Below are positions 1 to 8,935 of a stretch of 64,000 nt of DNA, piece by piece. The notes below the pieces were generated by a model that had not been told where the DNA came from, searched no databases, and saw only the letters and a program-made list of their open reading frames with translations. Within the stretch, counting starts at the first letter, position 1. Every line of letters starts with the position of its first letter. This DNA is from Cutibacterium acnes (GTDB lineage: Bacteria; Actinomycetota; Actinomycetes; Propionibacteriales; Propionibacteriaceae): positions 496,001-560,000 of the forward strand of contig NZ_CP023676.1 of assembly GCF_003030305.1 (NCBI RefSeq). The letters run 5' to 3'. The position numbers were made by a program, and so were the translations under genes.

Positions 1-2
1 AC

Positions 3-266
3 GGGACCTATGGCACGCCGGACCGTCCCATCCACGTGGCAGAGATGATTTCGAACGGTGACGTAGCTCTGGTGCCGCATGGCTGGCATGGGCCGTGTGC
101 AGCCGCCCCCGGCTACGACTTGTACTACCTCAATGTGATGGCGGGGCCAGGCGCCGCTGAGTGGAAATCAGTCGACGATCCGCATTACGGGTGGATTCGT
201 CAAACTTGGCAGGACCAAGATATCGACCCGCGCCTGCCGCTAGCGGTGGACGACTCAAAGGAGTGA
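3..266 (+). CDS. iolB: 5-deoxy-glucuronate isomerase, C-terminal part (runs off left edge)
   Basis: Only the last 87 or so codons are in the window. The reading frame enters from the left edge and stops with TGA at 264-266. The visible residues, including a VPHGWHGP segment followed by YDLYYLNVMAGP and an ending close to DPRLPL, match the C-terminal cupin half of IolB. IolB isomerises 5-deoxy-glucuronate to 2-deoxy-5-keto-gluconate in the cytosolic myo-inositol pathway. Two bases separate it from iolD, so the two are co-transcribed. Identity is by recall of family motifs and is strengthened by the iolD neighbour. Confidence 0.85.
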   Translation, partial: GTYGTPDRPIHVAEMISNGDVALVPHGWHGPCAAAPGYDLYYLNVMAGPGAAEWKSVDDPHYGWIRQTWQDQDIDPRLPLAVDDSKE

Positions 267-268
267 TT

Positions 269-2167
269 ATGACTGAGCAGACTGTGAGGCTCAGCGTCGG
301 ACAGGCCATCGTGCGCTATCTGACTCATCAGTACACCGAGCGGGACGGGGTTGAACGCCGCTTCATACGCGGAGTCTTTGGGATCTTCGGCCATGGAAAT
401 GCTACTGGTTTGGGCCAGGCGCTTTTGCAGAATGAGGCGGCCCCCGACGATGAGGAAGGCCGACTTGAGTACTGGATGGGCCGGAACGAGCAAGGTATGG
501 TTCACGCCTGTTCCGCCTACGCCCGCGCTACGAACCGGTTGCAGGCGTTAGCTGCCACCGCGTCCATTGGGCCGGGTTCGCTCAACATGGTCACCGGTGC
601 GGCTCTCGCCACCACCAATCGGGTACCGGTGTTGCTCTTCCCATCCGACATCTTCGCCAATCGGGCACCTGATCCTGTCCTTCAGCAGCTGGAGGACCCC
701 ACCAACCCCGATGTATCGTGCAACGACGCGTTCCGTCCGGTCTCGAAGTTCTGGGATCGAGTGAATCGTCCCGAACAGCTCATGGTTTCGCTGCCTCGTG
801 CGATGCGGGTGCTTACTGATCCTGTGGACACGGGAGCTGCCGTCATCTGTCTACCGGAAGACGTACAGACCGAGGTGTACGACTGGCCGGTGTCTTTCTT
901 CGCCAAGAAGGTGTGGTACATCGATCGCCGCCTCCCCGATAGGGCCGCTGTGGTGCGTGCAGCGCAAGCCATCCGTGCCGCACGCTGTCCACTCATCATT
1001 TCTGGTGGAGGCACGATCTATTCCGAGGCCAGCCAGGAGCTGCGGGACTTCGCATCTGCTACCGGCATCCCGGTCGCCGACACCCAGGCGGGGAAAGGTG
1101 CAATCAATTGGGATCATCCGTGCGCCGTTGGTGGCGTTGGTGCGACTGGTTCCGACTCAGCGAATGCGCTGGCGGCCCAGGCCGACCTCATCATCGGCAT
1201 CGGCACGCGGTACTCCGATTTCACCACCGGTTCGCAGACGGCCTTTAAAAATCCGGACGTGACGTTCGTCAACGTCAATGTGGGGGCCTTTGATGCCGCC
1301 AAGCAGGGTGCGCAGATGTTGGTGGCCGATGCGCGTGAGGCTCTCACGGCCCTGTCGAAGGAGCTTGACGGCTACCGCGTTCCTCAAGAATGGAGCGACC
1401 TCGCTAGTGCGAAGGCCAAAGCGTGGGCAGAGGTAACCGATCGTTGCTACCACCTGGGGCACGGTCCGCTCCCGGCTCAGACCGAAGTGTTTGGAGCGCT
1501 CAACGAGCTCATGGGTGACGACGACGTGGTCATTAATGCTGCCGGTTCGATGCCTGGCGACTTGCAGTGTCTGTGGCGTGCCAGCGCTCCCGTGCAGTAC
1601 CACGTGGAGTATGCATTCTCGTGCATGGGCTACGAGATTCCGGCGTCATTGGGCGTGAAGATGGCGTTGCCGGATTCCGAGGTCGTTGCGATTGTCGGTG
1701 ATGGCACCTACCAAATGCTGCCGATGGAGTTGGCAACGATCGTCCAGGAGGGTGCGAAGGTCATTCTCGTATTGCTTCAGAACTACGGATTTGCCTCCAT
1801 CGGGGCGCTGTCGGAGTCTCACGGTTCTCAGCGGTTCGGGACGAAGTACCGCCAGCACGATGACGGTCAAGGTCATGTGGTCGGGGACGACGCCCTGCTA
1901 CCCCTTGACATTGCCGCTAACGCGCGGTCGTGGGGTATTGATGTCCTCGAGGTTCGTACCATCAAGGAGTTCAGGGAGGCTTACCGCAAGGCCGAGGCGT
2001 CTGATCATGCCACGATGATCCATATTGAGACTGACCTGCACGGGCCCAACCCACCTGCATCGGGATGGTGGGATGTACCGGTCACGTCGCAATCGCGCCT
2101 GAAGTCGACGCAGAAAGCCTATGCCGAGTACACCGGACAGGTTGCCGCACAGCGCAGGTTTTTCTGA
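269..2167 (+). CDS. iolD: 3D-(3,5/4)-trihydroxycyclohexane-1,2-dione hydrolase
   Basis: IolD is a thiamine-diphosphate enzyme that opens the cyclohexane ring of the diketo-inositol intermediate. The protein is 632 residues, close to the usual family length. Visible family features are RFIRGVFGIFGHGN near the N terminus, the central TPP-binding-fold domain (GGGTIYSEA, GIGTRYSDF) and the C-terminal TPP/Mg motif VGDGTYQMLPMELAT. The frame is open back to 161, but the ATG at 269 is preferred: AAGGAG at 258-263 precedes it and the upstream codons overlap iolB. It belongs to the iol operon. A hairpin follows at 2219-2252. Confidence 0.93.
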   Translation: MTEQTVRLSVGQAIVRYLTHQYTERDGVERRFIRGVFGIFGHGNATGLGQALLQNEAAPDDEEGRLEYWMGRNEQGMVHACSAYARATNRLQALAATASIGPGSLNMVTGAALATTNRVPVLLFPSDIFANRAPDPVLQQLEDPTNPDVSCNDAFRPVSKFWDRVNRPEQLMVSLPRAMRVLTDPVDTGAAVICLPEDVQTEVYDWPVSFFAKKVWYIDRRLPDRAAVVRAAQAIRAARCPLIISGGGTIYSEASQELRDFASATGIPVADTQAGKGAINWDHPCAVGGVGATGSDSANALAAQADLIIGIGTRYSDFTTGSQTAFKNPDVTFVNVNVGAFDAAKQGAQMLVADAREALTALSKELDGYRVPQEWSDLASAKAKAWAEVTDRCYHLGHGPLPAQTEVFGALNELMGDDDVVINAAGSMPGDLQCLWRASAPVQYHVEYAFSCMGYEIPASLGVKMALPDSEVVAIVGDGTYQMLPMELATIVQEGAKVILVLLQNYGFASIGALSESHGSQRFGTKYRQHDDGQGHVVGDDALLPLDIAANARSWGIDVLEVRTIKEFREAYRKAEASDHATMIHIETDLHGPNPPASGWWDVPVTSQSRLKSTQKAYAEYTGQVAAQRRFF

Positions 2168-2218
2168 CCGCATCCCCGATTCCCGGTTGGGGATTAGGCG
2201 ACGTGTCGTAGTGACGGT

Positions 2219-2252
2219 ACGAGGAGATCCAGTTTTGGCTGGATCCCCTCGT
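2219..2252. terminator. Hairpin between iolD and a convergent small gene
   Basis: Two 14-base arms (2219-2232 and 2239-2252, starting ACGAGG and ending CCTCGT) pair at 13 of 14 positions around a TTTTGG loop. The hairpin lies 51 bases past the iolD stop and 60 bases past the stop of the minus-strand gene at 2312, so it may terminate both. There is no strong T tract. Confidence 0.6.
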
Positions 2253-2311
2253 GAGTCCGGTTATCTTGTTGTTCCCGTGGGGCGTGATCGTCGTGATGCG
2301 GAGCTGAGTGC

Positions 2312-2548
2312 TCAGGCGTTGTCGAAGAAGTGCACCATGCTCAACGTGATCGTCAGGGCGACGGTCATGAGACCGGAGACGATCGTAAGGATCGGAGCTT
2401 GGTTGATGACGCCGGCAATAGCTAGGGCGAACAGAACCAGTGCTGCCGGGACGAAGCGAAGCAGTGTGACTGCCTGACTGTGCATAACCGACCCCATACC
2501 GGCAGGGGTACGCAGAATGATTCCAGAGTCAACGTAGCTCAAGGACAT
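2312..2548 (-). CDS. Small two-helix membrane protein, unknown function
   Basis: A 78-residue product is read from the ATG at 2546-2548. An upstream in-frame start at 2674 would add a non-hydrophobic leader and looks unlikely. Two hydrophobic stretches (roughly residues 30-47 and 50-70, for example FVPAALVLFALAIAGVI and LTIVSGLMTVALTITLSMV) predict two membrane helices. I do not recognise the family. It sits opposite the iol genes, convergent with iolD and divergent from mmsA. A purine-rich AAGGGAG lies about 14 bases before the ATG, farther than ideal. It is probably real because the hydrophobic pattern is coherent and no other gene covers the stretch. Confidence 0.5.
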   Translation of the reverse strand: MSLSYVDSGIILRTPAGMGSVMHSQAVTLLRFVPAALVLFALAIAGVINQAPILTIVSGLMTVALTITLSMVHFFDNA

Positions 2549-2591
2549 GTGTGATGTCTCAACTCCCTTTCGGATGCCGAAACATGACCGT

Positions 2592-2614
2592 ACGGCCGTG
2601 CTCGGCACGGCCGT
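2592..2614. repeat. Perfect 9-bp inverted repeat
   Basis: ACGGCCGTG at 2592-2600 and CACGGCCGT at 2606-2614 flank the loop CTCGG. It lies in the 366-bp gap between the small membrane gene and mmsA, in the presumed 5' region of the former. It could be an operator or an mRNA hairpin. The rest of 2549-2815 shows no convincing gene. Confidence 0.45.
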
Positions 2615-2815
2615 GTGCGCGCTCAAGATTCCTCGAACGGTTGGGAACTGCCCCAACGACAAACATGTTAGCACAATTGCCAGGGAATCTACACAACGGT
2701 TGCGGGGGTGGTGTTACTTCATTAGCGGCATGTTGGTGGGCACCGAGATGTTCTGGCGGCGTTGCGAGCGCTTGGATAGACGGGGTGGGTCTGCGGTCTG
2801 GAACCGGGATTTCTA

Positions 2816-2829
2816 TTTGTTAGTACAAA
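2816..2829 (+). promoter_or_regulatory. Candidate iol operator upstream of mmsA
   Basis: TTTGTTAGTACAAA resembles the TTTGACAGGACAAA element found at three other promoters in this cluster and keeps the TTTG-N6-CAAA symmetry. A plausible -10 (TATTAT) lies at about 2835-2840. The site is about 85 bases before the mmsA start. The assignment is an inference from motif recurrence. Confidence 0.45.
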
Positions 2830-2914
2830 TTACGTCAAATAGGCTATTATGAGCTGCGTTGGCCACGGAGCTGGTCGCCCCCGACGTCCATCGACAACGA
2901 AGGAGTTCTCGAGC

Positions 2915-4409
2915 ATGAAGACCATTAGACAATGGGTCGGTGGTGAGTACTACGAGGGATCTCCGCTGGGAGTGATTCCCGTTGAGAACCCCGCAACCGG
3001 TGAGGTAACTGCAGAGCTGTTGCAGGCGTCCAAGGAAGATTTGGACCACACCGTAGAGGTGGCCCGTGATGCGCAGAAAGAGTGGGCAAACTACTCGCTG
3101 TCAAAACGAGTGGCGATCATGTTCAAGATGCGCCAGCTCGTGCTAGACCACCAGGACGAGATGGCGCGGCTCATTGTCGAGGAGCACGGCAAGAACTACT
3201 CCGACGCGATTGGCGAAATCCAGCGTGGTCGGGAGACCTTTGACTTCGCGACAGCGATCAACGTTGCCCTTAAAGGCGAATACTCTCATGACGTGTCCAC
3301 CGGAGTCGACATCCACACCACCCGTCAGCCGGTCGGTGTCGTCGCGGGTATCTGCCCGTTCAACTTCCCAGCCATGGTCCCGATGTGGATGCACCCGCTG
3401 GCCGTTGCTACTGGAAATGCCTTCATTCTTAAGCCAGCATCGCCTACGCCGTCCGCTTCGCTCCTCACCGCGGAGCTCTACAAAGAGGCCGGGCTTCCCG
3501 ACGGCGTCTTTAACGTGCTTTCGGGGGACCGCCGCAGTGTTCAGGACATCCTGGTTCACCCGGGTATCGACGCTATTTCGTTTGTTGGTTCGACGCCAGT
3601 GGCTCACATTGTCCAAGACACCGGCGTAAGCCATGGCAAGCGCGTCCAGGCCCTCGGCGGTGCGAACAACCACGCCATTGTCATGCCCGACAGCGATCTG
3701 GACTTTGCTGCCCAGCACATCTCCGCATCCGCTTTCGGAGCTGCTGGTGAGCGTTGCATGGCCCTTCCTGTGGTCGTCGCCGTCGGGGGCTGCGGTCCGC
3801 AAGTAGCCGAGAAAGTTAAGAAGCATGCCGAGGCCATCAAGGTCGGAGAGGGCATGGGCGAGGGTGTCGAGATGGGACCCGTCATCTCCGCCAAGGCCAA
3901 AGATCGTATCGTCGGCCTCATCGATGATGCGGAGAAGCGTGGTTCGAAGGTCGTCCTTGACGGGCGCGGCCTTACAGTCCCGGGCTACGAGAACGGGCAC
4001 TTTCTCGGCCCGACAGTCCTTGACGACGTGCCCCTGGATGCCCCGGTCTACACCGAGGAGGTTTTTGGTCCGGTACTCGCCATCGTGCATGCCGACACCT
4101 ACGAGGAGGCGCTGAAGATCGTCAACGCTCAGCCATTTGGTAACGGTTCTGCCATATTTACCAACGATGGCGGTGTGGCCCGTCGCTTCACCCTTGATGT
4201 GGAGGCGGGCATGGTTGGTGTCAACGTGCCGATTCCGACCCCGGTCGCGTTCTATTCGTTCGGTGGCTGGAAGGAGTCGCTGCTGGGCGATACCCACATT
4301 CACGGGTCCAGAAGGCGTTACCTTCTACACCCGTGCTAAGGCAATCACCGAGCGCTGGCCAACGGAGAAGACCTACGCCGCGACGATGTCGTTCCAGCGC
4401 GAGGAGTGA
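2915..4409 (+). pseudogene. mmsA: Methylmalonate-semialdehyde dehydrogenase with a one-base frameshift
   Basis: MmsA/IolA is a CoA-acylating aldehyde dehydrogenase that converts malonate semialdehyde to acetyl-CoA at the end of inositol catabolism. The ATG at 2915 follows AAGGAG at 2900-2905. Visible features are GICPFNFPAMVPMWM, the glycine stretch FVGSTPVAH and the catalytic cysteine in GERCMALP. The frame is intact up to GDTHIHG, then a third G in the GGG at 4304-4306 shifts it and forces an early TAA at 4337-4339. In the neighbouring frame from 4305 the expected C terminus (GPEGVTFYTRAKAITERW) continues to a stop at 4407-4409. About 34 residues are replaced by 12 unrelated ones. This is either a real inactivating mutation or a base-call error. 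Confidence 0.85.
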
Positions 4410-4425
4410 CACGGCGTATGTAGAT

Positions 4426-4458
4426 CGAGGCGGTCAGGACCTGTTCCTGGCCGCCTCG
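4426..4458 (+). terminator. Strong hairpin after mmsA
   Basis: Arms of 14 bases (4426-4439 and 4445-4458, CGAGGCGGTCAGGA against TCCTGGCCGCCTCG) pair fully if one G-T wobble is allowed, around a 5-base loop. TTACCCTTG follows. It lies 17 bases past the restored mmsA stop and separates it from the LacI regulator. Confidence 0.65.
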
Positions 4459-4504
4459 TTACCCTTGTGCCGATGTCACCATGCCGACGGGAAGGGGCAC
4501 GTCG

Positions 4505-5485
4505 ATGCGCAACCCAACTCAGACCGATGTTGCACGCATGGCTGGGGTCTCTCGTGGTCTGGTATCCCTGGCCCTGGCGGGACGCCCCGGAGTCTCGTCA
4601 GCCACTCGTCGGCGCCTCCAAGACGCAGCCGATAGGCTTGGTTACAGCCGGGATCTGTCAGCCGCCAGCTTGGCGACAGGGAGCTCTCCGGTATTGGGAA
4701 TAATCCTTCCCAACTTGCGTAATCCCTTTTTCGAGACGGTCGTCTCGTATCTTTCCGTCGCGGCGGAGCGTGTTGGGTGGTTACCGCTCGTGGGCACCGC
4801 CTCGGACGACACTCGCCATGAAGAGGCGGTGCTGCGCCGGTTTCGCGAGTTCCGAGCTGTTGGAGTCATTGTCGTTTCGCCAGTGGGGGACCTCGAGTCG
4901 CTTGCCGCACTCAGCGGCCCCACATCACCCCTGGTTCTGCTGGGAGCCGAGAACCAATCTGGCGTCGTCCCCTGTGTCCACGTCGACGAGGACACCGCGG
5001 CACAACTCATCGTTGAGCACCTGGGCTCACAGGGAGTGCGTCGCGTTGTCTCTCTGGCTGAGGAATGCGGATCGGGGATGGTGTGGGTGCTACGGCGACG
5101 CGCAGCCCTTATTGCAGCATGTCAGTCTGCTGGAATCGAGTGTGTACCCGCAATAGTGGAACGAGGTGAGGCGGTCGCTCCCATTCTGGCGCGCTTCATT
5201 GACGACGCGCAGACCGATGTCGGTGTCGTGGCGCACAATGATGTCGTCGCGCTCGATGCCCTGTCGGTACTGCGCTCCGTGGGGCTGGAGTCTCGGCGGT
5301 GGATTCCCGTTGTGGGTTTCGACGACACTCATCTGGCCTCGCGCCCGGAGTTTGATCTGACGTCGGTGAACCAGCAACCCGGCGCGTTAGTAGACGTCGC
5401 GCTCGACATGGTGGCAGGTGCGGTCCGAGGTCTCGATCACACCGTTGAGCCTCGCCTGGTCGTCAGATCCTCCTCGAAGCGCTGA
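4505..5485 (+). CDS. LacI-family transcriptional regulator
   Basis: This is a 326-residue DNA-binding repressor. The N-terminal helix-turn-helix (TDVARMAGVSRGLVSLALAG) and hinge (RRRLQDAADRLGYSRD) are typical of the LacI/GalR family. They are followed by a periplasmic-binding-protein-like effector domain (GIILPNLRNPFFETVV, VVGFDDTHLASRPEFDLTSV). The ATG at 4505 is chosen because GAAGGGG at 4491-4497 is well spaced. An in-frame ATG at 4481 would lack this site. It precedes the dehydrogenase/isomerase operon, and a LacI-type palindrome lies between them at 5562-5581, so it probably represses that operon and releases on a sugar or cyclitol ligand. The ligand cannot be read from the sequence. Confidence 0.9.
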   Translation: MRNPTQTDVARMAGVSRGLVSLALAGRPGVSSATRRRLQDAADRLGYSRDLSAASLATGSSPVLGIILPNLRNPFFETVVSYLSVAAERVGWLPLVGTASDDTRHEEAVLRRFREFRAVGVIVVSPVGDLESLAALSGPTSPLVLLGAENQSGVVPCVHVDEDTAAQLIVEHLGSQGVRRVVSLAEECGSGMVWVLRRRAALIAACQSAGIECVPAIVERGEAVAPILARFIDDAQTDVGVVAHNDVVALDALSVLRSVGLESRRWIPVVGFDDTHLASRPEFDLTSVNQQPGALVDVALDMVAGAVRGLDHTVEPRLVVRSSSKR

Positions 5486-5523
5486 TGACCGGTGGGCCTG
5501 CAATGATGCAGCTCCGCATATTC

Positions 5524-5537
5524 CTTGACAGGACAAA
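5524..5537 (+). promoter_or_regulatory. Candidate iol operator / -35 region
   Basis: CTTGACAGGACAAA carries the recurrent cluster motif. It contains a consensus -35 hexamer TTGACA at 5525-5530, though no good -10 follows at 17 bp. It is 85 bases upstream of the first gene of the dehydrogenase operon. Confidence 0.5.
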
Positions 5538-5561
5538 CTGCCCATGAGATCCTGGAACCAG

Positions 5562-5581
5562 GATTTAACGCGCGTTAAATC
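5562..5581. promoter_or_regulatory. 20-bp perfect palindrome, likely LacI-family operator
   Basis: The sequence is a perfect inverted repeat with half-site GATTTAACGC and a central CG step, the usual geometry of LacI/GalR operators. It lies 76 bases after the end of the LacI-family gene and 40 bases before the first dehydrogenase. It is the only perfect palindrome of this size in that gap. Confidence 0.65.
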
Positions 5582-5621
5582 ATGCTGTGAAACCTACTGA
5601 CATCGTCGTCGAGGAGAGCAC

Positions 5622-6836
5622 ATGTCGGCATTATCACAACCAGCCACGTCGCAGCGGCATCCCTTGTCGGTGGCCGTCATCGGAGCCGGTATGGCTGGTC
5701 GAACGCACGCCAACGCCTGGCGCCAGGTCGGGACCGTGTTCGGATCCGAGGGGATACCCCCTATACGGCTCGCTGCCATCTGTGACTCTTACGAGCCCTT
5801 CGCCCGTAGTGCCCGCGACAGTTATGGCTACGAAAGAGCAGTAACTGACTGGCATGACATCGTGGACGCTGACGATATAGACGTCGTGTCGGTCGTCGTG
5901 TCGAACGCACTGCATCGTCAGGTCGCCGAGGACCTGGTCCGGGCTGGCAAACATGTCCTGTGTGAGAAGCCACTGTCTGACAGCTTGGAGAATGCCAGGG
6001 CGATGGCTGAGCTGGAAGCTAATTCCCAGGTCGTCACCGGCGTCGGCTTCAGTTACCGACGCCACCCCTCAGTCGCTGCAATAGCCGAACTGGTGCGACA
6101 AGGCCGTCTAGGTGATGTTACGACGTTTTCTGGGCGGTATTGGTGTGGGTACGGCGTCGATCCCACCGTGCCGATGGCATGGCGCTATCGAGGCCCTCAG
6201 GGCTCGGGCGCCCTGGGGGACCTTGGTTCGCACATCATCGATGTGGCCGAGTTCGTCTGTGGTCCGATACGAAGCGTCCGTGGTGGGGCTTTTGCCACGA
6301 TTATCGATAAGCGTCCGCCCGCGCTGGAGGGAGTTGCAGGAGGACGTGGGATGACGGTGTCGGCGCAGGCCATCGAAACCGTGGAAAATGACGACATTGC
6401 AGTATTCAATATGACCTTCGAGTCCGGGGCCATTGGTACGATTGTCGTTTCCCGTGTTGCATTTGGCCTGCCCAATTCGATGGAGTTCGACGTCTTCGGT
6501 ACCCAGGGGCGGGCCTCATTCGATCTGGCCCGCTCCGGTGAGATCATTGTGGACGACACATCAACCCCAGAAGGATTCAGCGGGCCTCGTCAAGTATTGT
6601 CCAATCCAACTTTCCCCTATTACAAGGGTGGATCATCCATGGATTTTGCTGGTGTTGGCAGCACTCAGATCGAACAATTTACCTATCAAGCGAGGGCTTT
6701 CCTCGACCAGGTCTTGGGGTTGGACGAAGGGTTTCCTCTGGTGCCGTCCTTCGCGCACGGGTACCGAACAATGTGTATCGCCGATGCCGTCGCTCGATCT
6801 GCGGCGGCCGGTGGGAAAACCATTGATCTCACCTGA
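5622..6836 (+). CDS. Gfo/Idh/MocA-family oxidoreductase (first of the operon)
   Basis: This is an NAD(P)-dependent sugar or cyclitol dehydrogenase of 404 residues. The N-terminal Rossmann motif is VIGAGMAGRTHANAW and the EKP signature of the family appears as LCEKPLSD near residue 110. The C-terminal beta-sheet domain carries a GDLGSHIIDVAEF segment that supplies the family's substrate-pocket histidine. GAGGAG sits just before the ATG. It is the first gene of a run ending in a transporter. Its size and place fit the oxidising dehydrogenase (LgdA-like) of a keto-sugar elimination pathway, but a role on another inositol isomer is equally possible. Substrate is unknown. Confidence 0.85.
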   Translation: MSALSQPATSQRHPLSVAVIGAGMAGRTHANAWRQVGTVFGSEGIPPIRLAAICDSYEPFARSARDSYGYERAVTDWHDIVDADDIDVVSVVVSNALHRQVAEDLVRAGKHVLCEKPLSDSLENARAMAELEANSQVVTGVGFSYRRHPSVAAIAELVRQGRLGDVTTFSGRYWCGYGVDPTVPMAWRYRGPQGSGALGDLGSHIIDVAEFVCGPIRSVRGGAFATIIDKRPPALEGVAGGRGMTVSAQAIETVENDDIAVFNMTFESGAIGTIVVSRVAFGLPNSMEFDVFGTQGRASFDLARSGEIIVDDTSTPEGFSGPRQVLSNPTFPYYKGGSSMDFAGVGSTQIEQFTYQARAFLDQVLGLDEGFPLVPSFAHGYRTMCIADAVARSAAAGGKTIDLT

Positions 6837-6880
6837 CACCACCGTGATCACATATCCGTTACAGAAACTAGGAGTCCGAC

Positions 6881-7879
6881 ATGTCCATGAATATCGGGGC
6901 CTACACCGCCTGTCTCCATAACTACGATCTCGCCGAGGCGCTTGACATCCTTAAAACCAACGGATTGACCGGCGCTGAGGTCAATGTCGGCGGATTCATT
7001 CCCTCGCCTCATTGTCCAGTCGATACGCTCATGACCTCCCAGACCGCCCGCGAGGACTACATGGGTATATTCGAGGATAAAGAAATGCGGCTGGCGGGCC
7101 TGAACACGTCTGGCAATCCGCTCAGTCCGTTGCCTGATGTCGGTCCGCGGCACGCATACGACTTGCGACGGGCGATCGAGTTGGCTGGAAAGCTGGGTAT
7201 CACGGATCTCGTCTGTATGTCAGGCACGCCAGGATCAGATCGCCATGCTAAGTATCCATCGTGGGTAGTTAATCCGTGGAATGGTGTCGAACTTGAAGTG
7301 CTCGAGTATCAGAAAAGTGTTGTCGACCCGTTCTGGCGCGAGATGGACCTGCGCGCCCAAGATGCTGGGGCCAAACTCGCCTTAGAGCTCCATCCTCACA
7401 ACCTTGTTTTCACGCCGGTGAACTTCCTGGAGTTTGCCGAGCGTATTGACGCGAGGAACATTGGCGTCAATATGGACCCATCACACCTGATGTGGCAGGG
7501 CATGGATATCATCGCCGCTATCGAGCTATTGGGCGACCATATCTTCCATGTCCATGCCAAGGACACCGTCATCTTGCCCGGGATAGCAACTAGGGGGGTG
7601 CTTGACTCGAGTTTTGGTCCGGTACCAGATGATCCGGACGTTCGCGTTCAGACAGGAATGGAGCACTACTGCTCCTCGTGGCCTTCTGATCCGGCATGGA
7701 GATTCGTGGCAATCGGCAATGGCCACGATGTCACGTGGTGGACCAATTTCCTTCGTGCTATCCGAGACGTAAACCCAGGGATGAACATCAATATCGAGCA
7801 CGAGGACCAATCTCTGGCGCAGCTTGATGGTATCGCTGTTTCAGCTCGAAACCTCTTGGCCGCAGAACAGGCCGTATGA
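6881..7879 (+). CDS. TIM-barrel sugar isomerase/epimerase-like enzyme (first copy)
   Basis: A 332-residue member of the xylose-isomerase-like/AP-endonuclease-2 TIM-barrel superfamily. Likely divalent-metal ligands fall in ALELHPHN, NMDPSHLMWQG, FHVHAKD and INIEHED, the standard order of Glu, Asp-His, His and Glu. The start follows TAGGAG. Members of this family include inosose dehydratases, epimerases and the lyases or hydratases acting on 3-keto sugars. It lies 44 bases after the first dehydrogenase and before a second, shorter TIM-barrel gene, so the two probably catalyse successive steps. The exact reaction cannot be assigned from sequence alone. Confidence 0.8.
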   Translation: MSMNIGAYTACLHNYDLAEALDILKTNGLTGAEVNVGGFIPSPHCPVDTLMTSQTAREDYMGIFEDKEMRLAGLNTSGNPLSPLPDVGPRHAYDLRRAIELAGKLGITDLVCMSGTPGSDRHAKYPSWVVNPWNGVELEVLEYQKSVVDPFWREMDLRAQDAGAKLALELHPHNLVFTPVNFLEFAERIDARNIGVNMDPSHLMWQGMDIIAAIELLGDHIFHVHAKDTVILPGIATRGVLDSSFGPVPDDPDVRVQTGMEHYCSSWPSDPAWRFVAIGNGHDVTWWTNFLRAIRDVNPGMNINIEHEDQSLAQLDGIAVSARNLLAAEQAV

Positions 7880-7950
7880 GAACGTCTGCGGTCGCGGTGT
7901 TCTGGTGAAACGGTAGACCGTTACCGCACCTTACCGACAGGATGATGATC

Positions 7951-8817
7951 ATGGTGGATATTGCTCTAGACCCTAATATGTACTACTGCTCGATGTCGAC
8001 GGCGGACACGTTACGCAAAGCGGCAGATCTGGGCTTCCGATACGTGGAGTTGTCTCCGAATGAGGAGTTTCACTTTTGGCATCGGTATCCCAAAGCTGAT
8101 GACGCCTTTGTTACCGAGATGCGCAAGGCAGTCAGAGAAACGGGGGTTACCATACGGACACTGAATCCGGTGTTTAACTGGTCGAGCCCCGATGAGGCCG
8201 AGCGACGCAACCAGATGCGCAACTGGCGACGTCTGTTGGAGCTGGCCGACCAGTTAGATGTGCATGAGATCACCTCCGAGTTCTCGGGTGATCCCAATAG
8301 TCCCAGGGAATGCGAGGTCGCGTGGTATCGCTCCATCGAGGAGCTTGCCCCCAGTTTCGAGAGGTACGGAATCAGGCTCAACATGGAAGCGCACCCATAT
8401 GACTTCATCGAACTCCATGACGACGCCTGTCGGACCGTTCGTGGGACTAATCTCGACTGGATAGGTTACGAGTACTGCTGCCCGCACACTTTCCATCTGT
8501 CGAACGGGGCCGGTGATGTCCGCCGTATGATTCACGGCTGCGCCGACCGGTTGCGGGAGGTTCACGTCGCAGATGCGTTTAACCATGCTGCACACGACGG
8601 GAATAGGTACATCATTAATCCACCAGGTGCCGATGTGCGAGTGCATCAACACAATGAAATCGGTCTCGGTGATGTGCCCTTTGACGACGTGTTCGAAGCC
8701 CTACGTGACGTCGGTTTTGATGGTGTTATGTCGGTGTGTGTCTTTGGTTGGCACGAGAGAGCCGATGAGATAAACAAGTCGATGCTTGCTCGTCTCAATC
8801 GCGAGTTCGTGGCTTGA
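7951..8817 (+). CDS. TIM-barrel sugar isomerase/epimerase-like enzyme (second copy)
   Basis: A second xylose-isomerase-like TIM barrel, 288 residues from the ATG at 7951. ATGs at 7942 and 7945 are also in frame, but the purine-rich ACAGGATGATG then acts as ribosome site for 7951. Candidate metal-binding segments are LNMEAHPYD and EVHVADAFN, with an unusual EYCCPHTFH stretch between them. It is clearly divergent from the preceding copy, so it is not a recent tandem duplication. Like its neighbour it may dehydrate, hydrate or isomerise a keto-sugar or inosose. The call rests on fold-level motifs and context. Confidence 0.78.
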   Translation: MVDIALDPNMYYCSMSTADTLRKAADLGFRYVELSPNEEFHFWHRYPKADDAFVTEMRKAVRETGVTIRTLNPVFNWSSPDEAERRNQMRNWRRLLELADQLDVHEITSEFSGDPNSPRECEVAWYRSIEELAPSFERYGIRLNMEAHPYDFIELHDDACRTVRGTNLDWIGYEYCCPHTFHLSNGAGDVRRMIHGCADRLREVHVADAFNHAAHDGNRYIINPPGADVRVHQHNEIGLGDVPFDDVFEALRDVGFDGVMSVCVFGWHERADEINKSMLARLNREFVA

Positions 8818-8935
8818 TCCATGCCAGATGCGACGTGGTGGTTTCCCTCGGACGGCCCCCGGGGACCGGTGATGCCGGCCGATGATTGACTATGACGGTT
8901 GGTGTCCTAGCTGGAAGGGTGCCCGGCTAAGAGGG

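Noticed and set aside
3143-4303. 386-codon open frame antisense to mmsA
   Set aside because: Mirror of mmsA codons in a high-GC gene. The translation has no recognisable family and lacks a ribosome site.
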